Source: Rhynchonema sp. JSB1_4 (lineage: Eukaryota; Nematoda; Chromadorea; Monhysterida; Xyalidae). From it: a stretch of DNA of 64,000 bases. The notes under the pieces are model-generated. The model searched no databases and was not told where the DNA came from. It saw only the letters and a program-made list of their open reading frames with translations. Position 1 is the first letter of the stretch. Each line of letters begins with the position of its first letter. The translations under genes and the position numbers were made by a program. Where the stretch lies: assembly GCA_030248065.1 (NCBI GenBank), contig JASAMV010009133.1, positions 1 to 64,000 of the forward strand, written 5' to 3'. Positions 11,038 to 23,220 of the stretch are shown piece after piece.

Positions 11038-12718
11038 AGGACAAGTATAACTCCACCTTAAGTGTAACTTCTCAAGTATACTCAAGTATAACTTCTCTTA
11101 TTTTATACAAACATTAAGCCAGCCGACCACGTTATCTGACATAAAAACATGACAAACTAGTTACGAACTCCGGGTCCAGACTGACTGGATAGCTTTTATA
11201 ATTATGCATAATACCTCACATACTAAAACGTATGTGCAGGAAACGAAAACAAACATCTGCGGCTTCTGTCGTCAAATCTTTTCCTCAAACCTCATGTATT
11301 ATTTGTCGCGCTCATTTGGAGCTCATGTATTACTGCTTGATTTGACGACATGATTTGACGATAAAACTGTAAATGGGTTGCAATAATACTGAAATTCACC
11401 AGGTTAGTCATGGTTGAATGATGATAATTATGGTCAGTCCAGGTAGTCAGAATGAGCACTGGTACAGCACGATAACGAGAAGTAACAGACAATCACGAAC
11501 CAACCCCACAGCAACACCAGCATCATCGCCAAAACATATCAAACAGGAACGCACAAAAGAAGATCGTTGAGCTGTCCGAAACTGATAACATCAGTGGAGT
11601 TATCACGTGCGTAACTTCAAAATCAGCGGTGACACGGGGAGAATAACAACAATAATGGCACGTTTTGGAACCTAACCGTGCGAAAATAACCATGGAGAAA
11701 GGAGGTTGTTCTTTAGTTGACATCAGGGTGCAGTCGAATGACCTTCGCGGGCATGGTACAGCGAACACAGAACACTAATCGAAAGCGGAGCGAATCAATT
11801 TTAGACGGATTTTGATACATTGACATACGTAGAACTACACCCAACGATTATCGAATCGATAAATTCGTCAGCAATTAAGCAGATGACAAAAGCTCGAGAA
11901 AATTGCGTTCAGAACGAGATCAATACAGGATGACAGCAATAGTAGAACGAACAATGTACAAACTCATGTAAATTTAACGTCACGGAGCACAAACATTGTT
12001 TGCAACAAACATCTCCGGTGCCATGACCGTCACTGCAAACACGCACCCAATTTATGTCTGCAATCAACGTTAATGAGAAAACACAACACCCGAAAATAGA
12101 CAAGCCACATTGACAGAGACCGAAAAATAATCAATTTCCACCAGAAGCAAGCGTCCCCAACCACCACGGGCATTGGGCATCGGTATACTGCAATCGCGCG
12201 GGAGCGCAAATGAACAACGAAAAAAACGTATTGATTGAACAACGTCCGTAGAATTAGAGACCCGTACAGTTATACAACGAGACACCGACGTCGTCCAATC
12301 AGCACTTTTGGCTGTGAATACCAGTTTACTAAATTTTTACTCTGTTTAATAATTTGCACGCCGTTCCCACCACCATGCTTTACACTACACGCTTCTCATC
12401 AAATTGAGAATGCAACAGAGTGCAAAGATGGAAAGATCCAGGCCAACTGTACACTCGTCAACTCAAGTGGTCAGCCTTCGTCCGTCAACTCAATCAGCCC
12501 TAATTGAGCGAGAATGGGAATGGCCGACAAGCGTTGATAATCTGAGGTGACGATACATGGTTCTATTAGCCAAGATCCACCGCCCATAAATGTGCATGTA
12601 TGAGAAAACTAACGGCTTTGAGCAACTTTGCGGTTGCGCTCTCTAGAATGACTGCCAAATATATGTACCTGTTTCAGCTATCATTCCGTTGGGCAGCAGA
12701 AGGTTTGGCCAGCTGCCT
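11038..12718. other. Intergenic, no gene seen
   Basis: Only short frames without splice support are present. A GTCAACTCAAGTGGTC fragment lies near 12455 and resembles repeats at 3597 and 19265. The right end is the 3' flank of the minus-strand GPCR. Confidence 0.5.
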
Positions 12719-14054
12719 TTATGCCGACGTTTGCGCGACTGGCAGCTTTGACTTGCAAGTAACGACTGCAAGAATGGCGTCACGCATGTCCCTGTGACGC
12801 GACAGGTACAGAAAAATATTGATCATCGGATTGACGTTCTGGCAAATCGTAATGTGGGGCGCGATCAGCATCATTATCTGCCGATCGACGCGCACGACGC
12901 GCAACAGCGCCAACACGAAATTCGGCAGCACATAAAACACAAACGTGCACGCCGCCGAAATACCGAAAGTGATCGTCAGACGCTTCTGGTTTTGAATCTG
13001 ACGATCGACAACGCTTTGTGGTTGATTCGAGCCTTCATTCAGCTCCTGTACACTGCGACGGTAGCGCATCGGAACGAACACGTAGATGAGAACGCTGCCG
13101 GTGCCGAACACAATGCGCACACCGTAATACAAGTACGAACTTATCAGACGACTGCCGATCGCTGAGTTGCTACTACAGTTGATTGGATGCAGCGCGGGCG
13201 GATCAGCGTGGCCCATGATGTAAGAAACCGCGATCAGAACGCAGAAATTCAGGCAGGCAGCGGCAAAAAATCCGGCCCACAATTTTTTCACATAACCGGC
13301 TTTGTACGTCATGTAGCGCAGCGGCTCCAAAATGGCAATCAGACGGTCAAGACTGACCATAAATAACATCAAAGCGGCCATTGGGGTGGCCAGCAGCAGA
13401 AGCATGCCGTGCAGGGTGTTCATACAGTACCAGGAGGTGACTTTGGCTTTGTAACCGCCGGAGACGTGCAGCGGTACTCGATAGATTACGGTGGCGACGA
13501 AGGCCAGGCCTGCAACATGGGCAATGAATATACATAAAGTATATATACATGTAAGAATTAAAAAACTAACCTGTTTCTAGATAAGAAATTTTTTTATTCC
13601 GATGCATCGAGGCGAGATAATGATAAAAACGAGCTAAAAACGTATATGATGTCCTCGGACAACACACTTAACCGGCAAGCGCGTCAGCCGACGCCAATGC
13701 TGCGACGATCAGGTATTCCTTGGCCTGGCGCATTTTCTTGAATCGCATGACGGCTGCGAAGATCAACAGGTTGGCCACAGCAATGAACAGACCTGGAATG
13801 GGCGGACGGGATATGGTTGATTTTGGTTGGAGGGTCCGCAGCTGGTCGTGAGTCCATGGGAAGCGAACACAAATTAACCTTGAATCAGGTACAGAATCAA
13901 CGGGAAAATTCTCTTTTTGCCTGCGTTCAGACATTGAGAATTACAGGCATCCGCTTCTTCGCTTATTGGGTCGGTGTAATTCTGCAATAAATATAGCTTG
14001 TTATAATTACGGCATGACGAATGAGAAACCAGTCAGAAGCTTTGTGCTTACCAT
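12719..14054 (-). CDS. Rhodopsin-type G-protein-coupled receptor, 338 aa
   Basis: It would be a plasma-membrane receptor passing an external signal to G proteins; the ligand cannot be told. Coding exons: 14054-14052 (ATG alone, followed by donor GTAAGC), 13981-13879, 13792-13673 and 13509-12719. All joins are GT-AG and in phase. The short N-terminus has an N-glycosylation site (NYT). Seven helices follow: TM1 (GLFIAVANLLIFAAVM), TM2 (YLIVAALASADALAGLAFV), TM3 after Cys with SLDRLIAI (DRL in place of DRY), TM4, TM5, TM6 (ACTFVFYVLPNFVLALL) and TM7 (NPMINIFLYL, an NPxxY variant). ICL3 is short and basic. The tail after TM7 is about 25 residues. The ATG-only first exon is inferred from phase and donor. 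SRSX-like or other nematode chemoreceptor families are possible, but I cannot assign it. Confidence 0.8.
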
Positions 14055-14395
14055 TCTTCTAATTAATCTGACGGTTGCCAACTTTTTGCATAATCGCTCC
14101 TGTTGTCAGCATGGAATTGTGAACAAAGGGGCTTTGCGCAAGTGGTTTCCGGTCGTATGTACTGGATGTACTGTAGGTACTGGAAGTACTGGATGACAAC
14201 GTTTTATAAACCTGGTCGCTTCTTATCCAGACTGATTTGCGAACATTTTGGTCTGGCCTATGCTTCGTGTCTATTGCTAGCCAATATCGTTTATGGAGAA
14301 ATATCAGAATATAAAGTTATTAACAACACATCCCACATGAAATTATTAACAACACACCGTGTGCTGTATAAGGCAGTCTACGGGGGGTTGTCAGC

Positions 14396-14894
14396 AGGGT
14401 TGGGCAAAAAACTTTTTTTTTCAAAAAATCGCTTTTTTTTAAAAAACGTTTTAAAAAAACGTTTTTAAAACGCCCAGATGACCAAAATATGCCCCAAAAA
14501 ATTGGAAAACGCTCATGTTGGGAAGAAAACGTGGTTAAATGAAGTAATTCTATGTGTTCTGAGGCAAAATAAACGGGTTTCAACCCTTTTCTAGCGAGTT
14601 GTTATGATCCACATATCAGACCCACATCATGGGACCAACTTTGGCCGGGGTCATCATTGAAAGTAAAACTCCGTATATCGACGTATCTCGACAAAGTAAA
14701 ATTTGGTCGAAAATTTTTTGAAAAAAATGGGTCAAAAAATTAATTTTACTTGAAAATCAGGGTACTTTCCCTGAAAAATCAGGGCATATCAAGGAAATTC
14801 AGGATTTAAAAAAACGAAAAACGACCCAGACGTTTTTTTTAAAAAAACGTGGTTTTTTTAAGAAAAAACACCGTGTTTTTTTTGCCCAACCCTG
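14396..14894. mobile_element. hAT-like MITE, family A copy 2, nested in C1
   Basis: The ends CAGGGTTGGGCAAAAAAC and its complement are flanked by a perfect 8-bp duplication, GTTGTCAG (14388-14395 and 14895-14902). The interior (AAATTGGAAAACGCTCATG and onward) matches the copy at 2669-3110. Confidence 0.9.
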
Positions 14895-14955
14895 GTTGTC
14901 AGGCAGCCCCCGAATCCCGAATACCGTAACCGTGATATGCAAGGATCGTTGCGAG

Positions 14956-15698
14956 CAGGGTTGGATTAAAAATTTTCTTTTTATCGAACTTTTTTTAAAA
15001 AAAAACTTTTTAAAATTTTTTTTTAAATCACTTTTTTTATTCCAGACCCCCAAAAAATTGGTTTCATGAGGAATGAAATTTCTGAAATCATGTTAGTAAG
15101 GTATGTTTTGAGGGAAACTAAAGAGAACTTTTCCACTGACTTGCATGTTTACGTAATCACCTGCGATCTAATCCCCTTGGTCATGACTTTGAGAAACTCG
15201 AAGGTAACTGTGGGTATACATACTGTATATGACAAAGGGAAGACCAACCTTCTGTTCGTGAATTTGGGGATAGATTTGAAGAGAGATCAAGACTCACACC
15301 ATACTCACTTTGTGTCACAAAAGCAACAAATACTGTAGCTAATCCGCACAACTGCAAACAGGCGAGCAACGTGGAGTCTGTCGATAGCTTACGACACGCT
15401 CAAATAACTGTACAGTATACGGTATGGGGTGTCCAATATTATACATGCAGCTGTTGTTGGGATGTCTGGGAACTGTATGAGTCCATCACAACACCATTTC
15501 AAACTGAAATATAAGCGCCGCAGGCAATTTTTTGAAAATCATGGGCAATAAAACACATGCAAATATGCCTTTTTACCTTAAAAAAGTCAGAAAATAACGA
15601 AAGAAGTGAAAAAATAATAAAAAAGGTGGACTTACTTTTTAAAATTTTAAAATAAAAAAAGGTGGCCAACAAAAATTTTTTTACTTTTTTTAACCCTG
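14956..15698. mobile_element. hAT-like element B (J-related), nested in C1
   Basis: CAGGGTTGG at the left and TTTAACCCTG at the right are flanked by a perfect 8-bp duplication, GTTGCGAG (14948-14955 and 15699-15706). The right half, around GCGCCGCAGGCAATTTTTTG, is the reverse complement of the left part of the J elements, so it is an inverted, diverged J relative. Confidence 0.9.
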
Positions 15699-15942
15699 GT
15701 TGCGAGACCCATGCTCATCCCTGCCTATCGACACGTGTATTGACGGCAGTAAGCTGCAAATTGTCATCATAATGCGCGTCGATCACCAAAACTGCGAAAT
15801 GTTAGTTGGTGTTGGCGCTAACACGCAAAACGTAGATAAAAAACAAAATGGTCTCGCCACTGTCGCCACGGTCCTTGCAGATCAAAATTACGGTGGGTTA
15901 TTTTAGTCGGGGCTGCCTGACAACCTCCCGTAGACTGCCTTT

Positions 15943-17093
15943 ATTCGATTATCCTAATTTCCTCATGGGATAACGTAGAGGCAAACCAGCCATATTTTGC
16001 AGTAGACCATATCGTATCACCCTGAATTCTTACACACCTAAAATGTTTCGGGCTGCTGTAGCCACGTCTCGCGCTGTTTGAGGAATCTGGATGTATACGT
16101 AACATAGTTGCTATGGTACAACAACAGCTAACGCAGAATTTATGGCAGCCACACTGCCTGGTTGGTAAAGCGCAAAATGAAGTGATGAGCTCGCCCGGTT
16201 GTGGACAGGAAGTTCGAAGACATTTTTTATTTTTCTATTCTTTGTTCACCTTCGACTTCAGGCTTTTTTATTCGTCCACTCGGTGCCTTCAAAAAGTTTT
16301 TCTCAATTTTTAGCTGGCAGCCATTCATTTGATTGCCTGGTTTTATGTCGTTATGCAGAAAAATTGCTGCTTTGGTCACTCCTTTTTTTCTTTCTTTTTC
16401 CCGCGCTTTTTTGCTACCGTAAGGGCGGACTTAGGTTGAATCCGGAAACCGGAATCCGTAAATATTTCCGGAAAACGCATTTTTTAATGTAAATTTCTGC
16501 GTTTTCCGGAAATATTTCGGGAGTCCGGAAATGCATTGTATTTTTGTATGCAAACTATTTCCGGTTTCCAGATTCCGGATTTAACCTAAGTTCGCCCTAA
16601 CCCAGCAGTCAGGAACCATTCCCATGATTCATAAAAAAAGTTAAAGGCGTTCCGCAGAATTTAGGCTCCGCGAGGGACCTACATACCAACAACCCGTTGC
16701 CTGTGACTCTAATGGGTAGGTGCCTGTTACCCGCAGCAATTGCTGCTTCCCATTTACCGATCCTTCTCAGGGATGGAAGGCTGGGTTGACCCACGACACC
16801 ACTTTGATGTTGCTCCGTCCGCTGGGGGTTGATCCCAGAGCTAACCAGGCCAAACACTGCTTAGCCTGCCAGATCGGACGGGGTACACACGAGCAAACGT
16901 GGTATGGGTGTCGTTTATGTCAGGAACGAACGCGCACGTTTTTCGCTTTACAGATCAGGCAGTTTGACTGCCATAAATTCTGCGTTAGTTGTTGCTGGAC
17001 TACAGATCCACAATTTGTACATCACGCAGTTGCAGATAGAGCTGAGAAAGCAACGTATGTATGTACATGCTGTACATACATAATGTATAGTAT
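15943..17093. other. Intergenic with one MITE
   Basis: Apart from the MITE at 16423-16597, no gene is supported. A GC-richer block at 16660-16890, with GGGGGTTGATCCCAG, looks repeat-derived but could not be classified. Confidence 0.4.
16423..16597. mobile_element. PIF/Harbinger-like MITE family F
   Basis: The inverted ends are GGGCGGACTTAGGTTGAATC and GTTCGCCC, flanked by TAA on both sides (16420-16422 and 16598-16600). The ends resemble family E (5824-6274), but the interior word is different, CCGGAAATATTTCCGG. Confidence 0.8.
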
Positions 17094-17416
17094 AGCCACG
17101 AGCTCATGAGACGACTGTCTTTTAAAGCTTGCTTGGCCAGATTCAAAAATGCTCCGGCTACACGGTTTCGAAAAGCAAAAGAAAGAGATTGGCTGACGTC
17201 AACTTTGCGTGCTTACGCGAACAGCAACGTTGTTCAACACACAAATGTTTTTGGAGTCAAAATGGAATTTACTCACCGAGGTGGAGAGCGTGTTTTTACT
17301 AAATACGCGCGTTTCTCTTTCTTTTGTTCCCGAAATACATACATGGAACAAGAACATTATTTTTATCCGCACAAGCCAACTTCAAAAAAGTCGTCTCATG
17401 AGCTCGTGGTTGGACT
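17094..17416. mobile_element. MITE family I, copy 2
   Basis: The ends are AGCCACGAGCTCATGAG and CTCATGAGCTCGTGGTTGG. The body matches the copy at 5191-5524 (AAGCTTGCTTGGCCAGATTC near the left). It is directly joined head-to-head to the next copy. Confidence 0.75.
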
Positions 17417-17766
17417 GAACTCATGAGACGAATTATTTTGAAGTTGATTTGAACGGATCCAATAATGTTCCGGTCCCACGTATTTCGGAAATGAAAGAAA
17501 GAGAAACGCATGTATTTTTTAGAAACACGCTCCCCCGTCCGTGCGTAAATTCCCTTTTGACTCCCAAAACATTTGTATGTTGAACGACGTTGCTGTTCGC
17601 GTAAGCACGCAACAAATTGAGGTCAGCCGGTCAGCCAGCTGGAACTTGTCATCATGTCTCTCGGCCCAATCTCTTTCTTTTGTTTGCGAAAACACGTAAC
17701 CGGCGTATTTTTGAGTCTGGCCAAGCAAGCTTTAAAAATAGCATCTCATGAGCACGTGGCGGGATT
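17417..17766. mobile_element. MITE family I, copy 3, inverted and abutting copy 2
   Basis: This is the opposite orientation of copy 2, starting GAACTCATGAGACGAATT and ending CATCTCATGAGCACGTGG. It is closer to copy 1 in body sequence (CCGGCGTATTTTTGAGTCTG). Confidence 0.75.
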
Positions 17767-20022
17767 CTACGCGCATTGCACTTCTAGAGATCCCCTTTCA
17801 CAAGTGCATCCCAAGGTCTAAAAGTCCATGTTCCAAGAAAAAATCATGGATACAGGACGTTAACCGTAGTTTATAGAGGACTATGCATGCTCTGTAGCGC
17901 AATTTTCTAGGAATCTGAGAAAAGCTTTCGACTCCAACAAGTATAGCTATGTATACATGCGTTACAGAGTATGTGGTGCCTGGAACTGAGAAGTGGCACG
18001 TACAACAAAGAAAATGGGCACTGTCAGTTGAAAGATAATGGAAAAGCTGTTGGAAAAGGTCAACAACGATGGTGATGGCCTTGCTATTGGTCACATAATA
18101 CAGGGTAGTCAGGAAATACCCCAACTGCGAACGTACATGTTCAGTGCGCTTATTTTTCAGGATTCGATATCTGATGAAGTATCACACCGAGCTAGAGAAC
18201 CGCTGAGTAAAATTCATCGTTTAGGTGTTGTTGTTCGCTTGACTCTTCAGATGCTGAATGTACTGAGTGCAGTAATGTTGGTCTGTTACGCCCTGCTTTC
18301 GCAGACAGACCGAGGCGCCAGGGCTCGTCAGTGCGAACGCCTCTGGCAACTTTGCCGCCAAAAAGCCACACCAGCAGATCTTATTGCTGGCCTGTAACAT
18401 CACTGCGTGCAAACTCATAAAGAGAGTTTCGTCACATCTGTGCATAGCGAGGGCAGAGAGCCACTACAAGCTTTGCACATAGTGAAGTCACAATGTACTG
18501 AGTGCAGTAATGTTGGTCTGTTTCGTCTGTGAAGAACAGTGCACTGAACGTTCACATGGGAGGTAATTTTTGTCCACTTTGTTCATAAGTCACATCAAGT
18601 TCCTTGTTCACTTGCGCACTGGAAAGACGAAGGGCATTTCACCTGCCGTCAAAGACGCGTGACAGGCAAGCAGGCAGCTGCTATGCTTGCATGATCCATC
18701 AAGAAACGAATGTCTTTGCTTTTGTACAATGCTTTAATGTTCGGAATAACTCTTAGTACTTTGATCAAGGCCTTACTTCAGCAAAGTCAAATCAAACTAC
18801 AGATATAGGTTGCTTGGTTATACAGTGAGTGCTCTCGAGCTATGTATCTACATATGTATGTAGATCCCGCTCCCGAAATTCCGATGAAACCAGAAATCCT
18901 GATCGCGATTAAAAAGCCGGATCCCCAACGCACTTACACAAAAGCAACAACGCACACAAAAGCACAAAAACTTGCACTTCGACCTTGCGACAAACACAAA
19001 TCACGCGCGAGCAAGGCACATGACCATGAAACACAAGCGATACCAATTATCATGAATGACAGTTGGAACAAATGGAACGCGCTTGTTTCGAAAACATTTC
19101 GAGCGCCGGTCAGCAACATCAGGATTTGATTTTGAAAGACGCAAAAGAGGATAGAATCTGAAACGATGAGAGTTGGTGTACCGTTTGGAACGACTACATG
19201 TACCGCCGGGTGAAACCAAGAAAGCAAAAAACGCTATGTTGTTATGTCGGTTTATGTTTATTACAGTGGTCAACTCAAGTGGTCCACTCCTTATCAATTC
19301 ACTTATAGAGTGATCAACACACCCCGAATGCCATATACATATTATATTATGCGCTAGCGCTCACTCGGTACTGTTGAGTTGACGAAATGTGCTTTACGAA
19401 AGTTTTGACTGCATGTCACAACGTGAGGGTTTGGTTAGAAGTTAGGTACATATCTGTTGGCGACATTGATGGGCTGTGCGCATGCACGAATTTTGAGTTT
19501 CCTGGCGCTGGCTGTCTTACCAGCATGATACATAGGTTTATGAAGCCCAACAGGCTCAGTAGGTCCAACTTTAAACCTAAGCCAAAATCTAATCATACGC
19601 TTACGATTAAGCCCGGCAACCAAGCTTCGCCCCACCCAGAGCCCAAACTTGAAGTCTCACCATTTGTAAAATATCTCAGTTGAACCGTGGATCTGATCCC
19701 AGGATAACGCAGGACCATGTGACATTGATCAATGTGGGATGTTGCTACTGCGTAGTTTCTTCTGGGATACTTCGTCCTAGTGCCCGCAACACGATGCTGT
19801 ATCTCACGGGAACAAAATGTGGGACACTTCGTCATTTTTGAGTTTGGGACGCTTGTGTCCAGTACCATGATACATGGTTTTTTGTTTATTGCACTGATTT
19901 TTTTATCAGATTTTGAACAAGATATGCATCAATCAGGATAGAGTAACGAAATCGAATACAACACGAATTCCAAGGCAGATATATACAATGTTACTGGTTT
20001 AGCTTCGCACATTAGGGCTTCT
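17767..20022. other. Intergenic, no gene supported
   Basis: Several open frames exist, including 18038-18397 (119 codons) and 19387-19683, but none has recognisable domains, splice context or a composition change. A GTCAACTCAAGTGGTC repeat fragment lies at about 19258-19385. Confidence 0.4.
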
Positions 20023-23000
20023 TTACTTGCTGAAAGTGTCACTGAACCACTGTGACACCTCCGTGTAGCCGGGAATCTTGTGTTTGTGCTTGTTCCACTC
20101 ATCCTCTGTCTTTGTGATGATCGCCTGGGATGAAGAATAAAGTTCATGATGGAAAGCTATGGAAAACCAGGTGCAAGTTGCATAATATTTTGGAAATTGA
20201 TACCATTTTATCTTGTTAAAGGCTTCACAATTGGATAGGCCACAAGCTATGATATCTTTCACAACAACAATAGCAGAACATCAACCTTGCCTAACCTTTG
20301 AATACTTCTTGATCTTGCTCCAATAGAAGTGCAAATGACATTGGAAATCATCCACCAATTGACCACAATTGCCGGCTTCATACCGCTCCCGTTCGCCACC
20401 CGGATCCGTCAGACAGTCACGCAATCGCTGTTCGTTGATCTGTGAAACATCAGTTGTTGGGTGGGTTAAGCATATATTCGCTTATCAAATGAAGATTTTT
20501 TTGCGAACAAGAAATCTGAAACATTTTGTGACTGGGTTGCCTTGAGGGCTGCATTGAAGCAAAAATACCAATGTTATTGGTCAGACGGATGAAACATTTT
20601 GTTTGTGGCCACGTCAGCCTGTATGGTTCAGCCACGAGCTCACGAGCCGACTTTGTTTAAAGCTTGCTTGACCAGATTCAAGAATGCTCCGGTTACACGT
20701 GTTTCGAAAAGCAAAAGAAAGAGTTTGGGCCGAGAGAGATGATGACAACTTCCAGCTGGCTGATCTCAGTGTGTTGCGTGCTAACGCGAACAGCAACGTT
20801 GTTCAACACACAAATGTTTTGGGAGTCAAGAGGGAATTTACGCACCGAAGTGGAGAGCGTGTTTTTACAAATTGCGTGCGTTTCTCTTTCTTTCATTTTC
20901 GAAATACGTGGAACCAGAACATTGTTGGATCTGTAAAAGTCAACTTCAAAAAAAGTTTTCTCATGAGTTCGTGGTTGGACTCAGGGTTGGGTTAAAAAAA
21001 AGTAAAAATTTTTTTTTAAAAAAAAAGTTCGCCACTTTTTCGGTTTTTAAAAATTAGAAAAGTAAGTTCACTTTTTTTATTATTTCACAACTTTTTTTAT
21101 TATTTTCCCCCTTTTTGTGGTGAAAATGCATGTTTCTGCTTGTTTTTTCTCAAAAAATCGCCTGCGGCGCTTGTATTTCGCATCGGTATTGGTTGCACAA
21201 TGACTATATAAGAATTCATCAAAATCAATCCTGATTTTCACGTTCAGTCACTCTTAACCACTGTGCTATTTGTGATTCTCACAAAACATTTTCAGCTAAT
21301 AATCTAGCAGATCAACCACGTTGCCGCATGTCTGAAACATTCTCTTTACTACATGCTTTGTGTGCGATCACGCAACGCAACGTCATTGCCCCGTCACTTT
21401 CCCTCTTTACGATTCAGGAAAAAAATTTGACCAATTCTTATAAACTCATTGTGCGACCAATACAATGTCATTACAACGTTAGAGAGTCCGTGGCTCTGCT
21501 AAGCAACCTAAGCAGCCGTCATTATGTGCGCATTCAGTTATTCCAGGAAGTCAAATCTGCTTGAAGTACAAAATTATCGTTCCAACACCGCGGGTTATGC
21601 AGCTGTTTTCATGTAACTTTGCTTAAAAAATGTGCCAATCATTTACCTTTCCCGTGACTTCACTTTCCCTTAATTTTTTATACTACAATCTACAGATGTT
21701 GGTACATATGGTGGACAGGCTATCCCCAACGCGAATTGTCACGTTATTTGGCTCATTGTAAAAAATATAACCGCGCTACTGCCCGTTTGTGAACACAACT
21801 GGTCGGTGTCAACTATTCCTATATTCTCAAGTGCAATCAAATATACTTACAAAAATTTTCGACAATTTTTCACGTTGAGAACCGAAATTTTTGTGGTCCA
21901 GAATAAAAAAAAGTAAATCTTAAAAAAAAATTTTAAAAATTCAAAAAAGTTAAAAAAAAGTTCGATAATAAAAAATTTTTTTATCCAACCCTGGTTGGAC
22001 TACACAAAAGAGCACAGTGGTGGTGATTAAACAGCAGCAAATGTTCCGCCTCTTGCATAAAATTACGCAGCCGAGTCGCATAAACTCATTTACATATTCC
22101 GCAGTTCGAGCCAAACAAAATAAATTCAAACAAATAATATATTATCAGAACCTCCTGGCCACAATTGTGCATCAGTGTCAGATCACTGTAACCGAGATCG
22201 CTCAGGTCATCGCACTTCAGTAGATTGTTGTGCAGATCAACGTGCTGTGGAATAATTGAATGATTTTCGTTTGGATGTATGTATGTTATTCTTTGAGGTG
22301 AAGCGCCAGAATTTCGGTATAATTTTTTTTAATAATTTTTTTATCACACCATTTTTAGAGTATGCTACAGACTTTACGTCAAAAAATACCGCAAAGTTCA
22401 GATAGACAAATACAGCAACTTCACAACAATTACATATGTACATGGTGCATTTACACCGACGATGAGCTGATGCACAGCCCGCCCCTGGCTACAAGTACCA
22501 AAGATCTAGAAACAGGTCGTAGTACATGAACACTCATATTCGATTCGAGCGCGGCATGTATACGTGAGAAAGATGCACACAAAATCCGTTATGTTTTTTT
22601 AAATCGATATTTTTACAGAATTAAACAAAAACCAAATCGCACCAAACCGTTAGGTCCGGGAACACAGTTTTGAGTTGATCCTCACTGAATGGGAACGAAC
22701 TCAAACAATTGTCTCGCATGTTCAACACTTCGAAACCGCGCAGCTACCGATGCCCGATAATGTTGGATGGGGCATGGGGACGTTTGGTGCCTGAATTGAT
22801 ACAAAAGGGCAATGCTTTCATGCGAATATGAGTGAATGCAGCTCTCTGTTTCGACCATCTGGAGAGAAGTCCGAATTTCGCGCTCCCCCAATTTGTTTAA
22901 TTCTATTATGTCCGTTCCTTCTGGAACCCATGAAGGCAGCGAAGGTGTGGTGTACCAGGTCATCGTCAGCACAACTGAGTGCACACGGATGACGAAGTGT

Positions 23001-23220
23001 GAGTGGTGAAAACGTGCAATGAACGAAAACAGATTGGGAACCGGTTTATTAAAAAATGTTGCTGAAGAAAGGATATTTTAAAACGTTGGACAATATGTGA
23101 AACATCACCTGAACAATCGATCAATTGATGGTCGGTGTCACACAAACACCTTTCCAAGCATCGAAATCTGTACGCTGCGCTCAGAGAGAGCAACGAGGAT
23201 AGAAAGACGAGTGCACGCAT
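20023..23220 (-). CDS. Small secreted leucine-rich-repeat protein, 221 aa (6 exons)
   Basis: Probably an extracellular binding protein; the partner is unknown. Exons: 23220-23109, 22974-22856, 22743-22648, 22244-22152, 20439-20296 and 20124-20023. They sum to 666 nt and stay in phase. The N-terminus is a signal peptide (MRALVFLSSLLSLSAAY) followed by an LRR N-cap with cysteines (CLERCLCDTDHQLIDC). LRRs follow: IIELNKLGEREI, FEVLNMRDNCLSSFPF and HVDLHNNLLKC, then a cysteine-containing C-cap. Exons 5 and 6 (ending EVSQWFSDTFSK) are joined by inference from phase 0 on both sides. If that join is wrong, exon 4 reads to a stop at 22086 and the protein is 161 aa, leaving exons 5-6 as a separate unrecognised gene. 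The 1.7-kb intron 4 holds two back-to-back transposons. Confidence 0.65.
20630..20981. mobile_element. MITE family I, copy 4
   Basis: The ends are AGCCACGAGCTCACGAG and CTCATGAGTTCGTGGTTGG, with a body like the copy at 5191-5524. Its right end was the target of the next hAT-like insertion. Confidence 0.75.
20982..21993. mobile_element. hAT-like element, family J copy 2 (uninterrupted)
   Basis: CAGGGTTGGG and CCAACCCTG ends are flanked by a perfect 8-bp duplication, GTTGGACT (20974-20981 and 21994-22001). The left duplicated bases are the end of the preceding family I element. It lacks the two insertions seen in the copy at 5542-7230 and so serves as the empty-site reference. It lies in an intron of the LRR gene. 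Confidence 0.9.

Larger units (their letters stand above)
14371..15942. mobile_element. TA-flanked MITE family C, copy 1, split by two insertions
   Basis: The ends are AAGGCAGTCTACGG and CCGTAGACTGCCTT beside TA. The body is homologous to the uninterrupted 295-bp copy at 52107-52401, including GGCGCTAACACGCAAAAC. Copy 1 is enlarged to 1.57 kb by two later hAT-like insertions at 14396-14894 and 14956-15698. Confidence 0.9.

Noticed and set aside
16720..16890. tRNA-like or SINE-like block with GGGGGTTGATCCCAG
   Set aside because: No cloverleaf, anticodon arm or B-box/A-box pair at the right spacing could be found.
18038..18397. 119-codon frame as a gene
   Set aside because: It has no recognisable domain, no homologue that I can name and no splice or promoter context.
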